In this document: piece after piece, positions 5,342-5,853 of the stretch | How the letters are laid out: each line of letters starts with the position of its first letter | Numbering within the stretch: position 1 is the first letter of the stretch | Source: DATJHM01 sp035493895 | GTDB lineage: Bacteria > Chloroflexota > Ktedonobacteria > Ktedonobacterales > Ktedonobacteraceae | Assembly (NCBI GenBank): GCA_035493895.1 | Contig: DATJHM010000076.1 | Span: 1 to 5,853, forward strand | Reading direction: 5' to 3' | DNA length: 5,853 nt | Notes under the pieces: generated by a model | Told to the model about the DNA's origin: nothing | Databases searched by the model: none | Seen by the model: only the letters and a program-made list of their open reading frames with translations | Made by a program: the position numbers and the translations under genes

Positions 5342-5604
5342 CCCAGTAGGGATGCCATGGCGAATGGCGTCCACCCCCACCGGCCATCTCGCCCTCATAC
5401 GAGCTTCTCGAGCGCGTTTTCCTGGCGGGAGAAAAGAGGCCATGACGCTCGACAGACCAGTGGGACGCCGTCAAACGTCATGGCACACGTTTTCTGTGGC
5501 AAGCAAAACAGTGGAAAGGGCGGAACGCTACGTCTGCGGGGTGAGCGGGATCGCGCGAGTTCGCGGACGCCATTCCGCTGCGGCTTCATGGCGTCCCTAC
5601 TGGG
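5342..5604. mobile_element. REPIN/MITE-like element: two inverted GTAG palindromes
   Basis: The ends CCCAGTAGGGATGCCAT (5342-5358) and its complement (5588-5604) are inverted copies with one mismatch in 17. Each end is a GTAG palindrome. Left, plus strand: GTAG 5346-5349, then GGATGCCAT/ATGGCGTCC (5350-5358 with 5364-5372, one wobble). Right, minus strand: GTAG 5600-5597, then the perfect GGACGCCAT/ATGGCGTCC stem (5596-5588 with 5573-5565). The interior has another 9-bp inverted repeat, GCCATGACG/CGTCATGGC (5439-5447 and 5476-5484), around a degenerate copy near 5458-5470. No transposase is encoded, so it would depend on one elsewhere. TTGACCG occurs at 5335-5341 and 5620-5626, but not flush with both ends, so I do not call it a target duplication. 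Confidence 0.6.
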
Positions 5605-5634
5605 TGTGTGCCATGACGCTTGACCGGGTACGGA

Positions 5635-5730
5635 TTATCTACGTGACATTGCAGACAAACTGCGCCTCTACGGGAATTGGTCGGCTCTTTCTGTGTATGG
5701 GCGTAGAAAAAACCTGCCCTAGCAAATCCA
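5635..5730 (+). repeat. Dispersed repeat segment, right copy
   Basis: Positions 5635-5671 and 5708-5730 correspond to 1644-1680 and 1686-1708. The order relative to the GTAG palindrome (5565-5600) is the same as in the left copy, so the two loci are direct repeats about 4 kb apart. The 35 bp at 5672-5706 replace 5 bp in the left copy. Confidence 0.75.
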
Positions 5731-5733
5731 CCG

Positions 5734-5803
5734 TGCCCCTACGGTTCCTGGGTGGATGGGTTTTGGCCGGGTAGGGGCAGGGCGGTTTTCGGGCAGGGGT
5801 GGG
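5734..5803 (+). repeat. G-rich tract with inverted and direct repeats
   Basis: TGCCCCTAC (5734-5742) and GTAGGGGCA (5771-5779) are perfect 9-bp inverted arms. Eight runs of at least three G occur between 5750 and 5803; the cluster 5769-5803 has six, separated by 2, 2, 8, 2 and 1 bases, close to a quadruplex pattern except for the 8-base loop. GCGGTTTTCGG occurs at 5782-5792 and again at 5808-5818. Confidence 0.5.
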
Positions 5804-5804
5804 A

Positions 5805-5853
5805 TTAGCGGTTTTCGGCGCGGTGGAATTCTTCTGCGTACTCCATACCGTGC
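5805..5853 (-). CDS. Possible C-terminal end of a minus-strand gene cut by the window edge
   Basis: On the minus strand the last 15 codons before a TAA (5807-5805) read HGMEYAEEFHRAENR, which has a protein-like, amphipathic helical composition. It enters from the right edge. The G-rich inverted repeat just beyond the stop would be a 3' flank. The fragment is too short to identify and could be chance. Confidence 0.25.
   Translation of the reverse strand, partial: HGMEYAEEFHRAENR

Noticed and set aside
5140..5358. Minus-strand open frame of 72 codons
   Set aside because: Its start lies inside the GTAG palindrome and has no ribosome site. The C-terminal part may be a gene remnant, but this is too weak to call.
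1556..5604. A composite transposon carrying the three genes
   Set aside because: No transposase is encoded, the repeats are short and degraded, and no target-site duplication is seen.
5335..5626. TTGACCG direct repeat as target-site duplication of the inverted element
   Set aside because: The right copy lies 15 bp beyond the element end, so it is not flush; a 7-bp match can be chance or part of the repeat family.
5283..5774. Plus-strand open frames of 163 and 88 codons
   Set aside because: They translate the inverted palindromic element and dispersed repeats; composition is Arg/Ser-rich without any recognisable motif.

Overview
The window looks like chromosomal accessory DNA from a large, repeat-rich bacterial genome. 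The best guess is a Ktedonobacteria-type Chloroflexota. This rests on protein style (two-domain SagB-type dehydrogenase, stand-alone serine hydrolase, TIR protein, DUF6194-like protein) and on long intergenic stretches full of short palindromic repeats. It is an inference; there is no rRNA or marker gene here.

Layout, left to right. (1) Positions 2-820 (+): the 3' part of a SagB-type FMN-dependent dehydrogenase gene whose 5' end lies outside the window. (2) 821-1900: about 1.1 kb without a credible gene. It holds four tandem 38-bp repeats (834-985), two diverged copies of a composite unit (about 973-1143 and 1148-1353), a third palindromic repeat (1556-1591), pieces of a dispersed repeat, and a promoter with an operator-like dyad (1805-1834). 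(3) 1901-3355 (+): cytoplasmic serine hydrolase of the class C beta-lactamase fold, followed by a large hairpin (3381-3443). (4) 3518-4327 (+): TIR-domain protein with an unrecognised C-terminal beta-rich domain, AT-richer than its neighbours and possibly translated from a leaderless mRNA. (5) 4328-4628: convergent intergenic region with several inverted repeats and a bidirectional terminator candidate. (6) 4629-5105 (-): small DUF6194-like protein of unknown function. (7) 5106-5853: non-coding, with an inverted pair of palindromic repeats (5342-5604), a second copy of the dispersed repeat, a G-rich tract, and perhaps the last codons of a minus-strand gene at the right edge.

The genes do not form an obvious operon. 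Each has its own spacing and signals, and I see no shared pathway. The TIR protein could be an NAD-consuming defence or signalling enzyme, but no partner gene is next to it.

The most interesting signal is in the non-coding DNA. Five short elements each consist of GTAG followed directly by a palindrome, the layout of bacterial REP sequences mobilised by RAYT (TnpA-REP) transposases. Two of them keep the same loop while their stems differ by paired, compensating changes. One pair is in inverted orientation, like a REPIN. Two of the elements head a duplicated block carrying fixed-spacing CTACAC-type heptamers, which looks like an unrecognised protein-binding array or element end.
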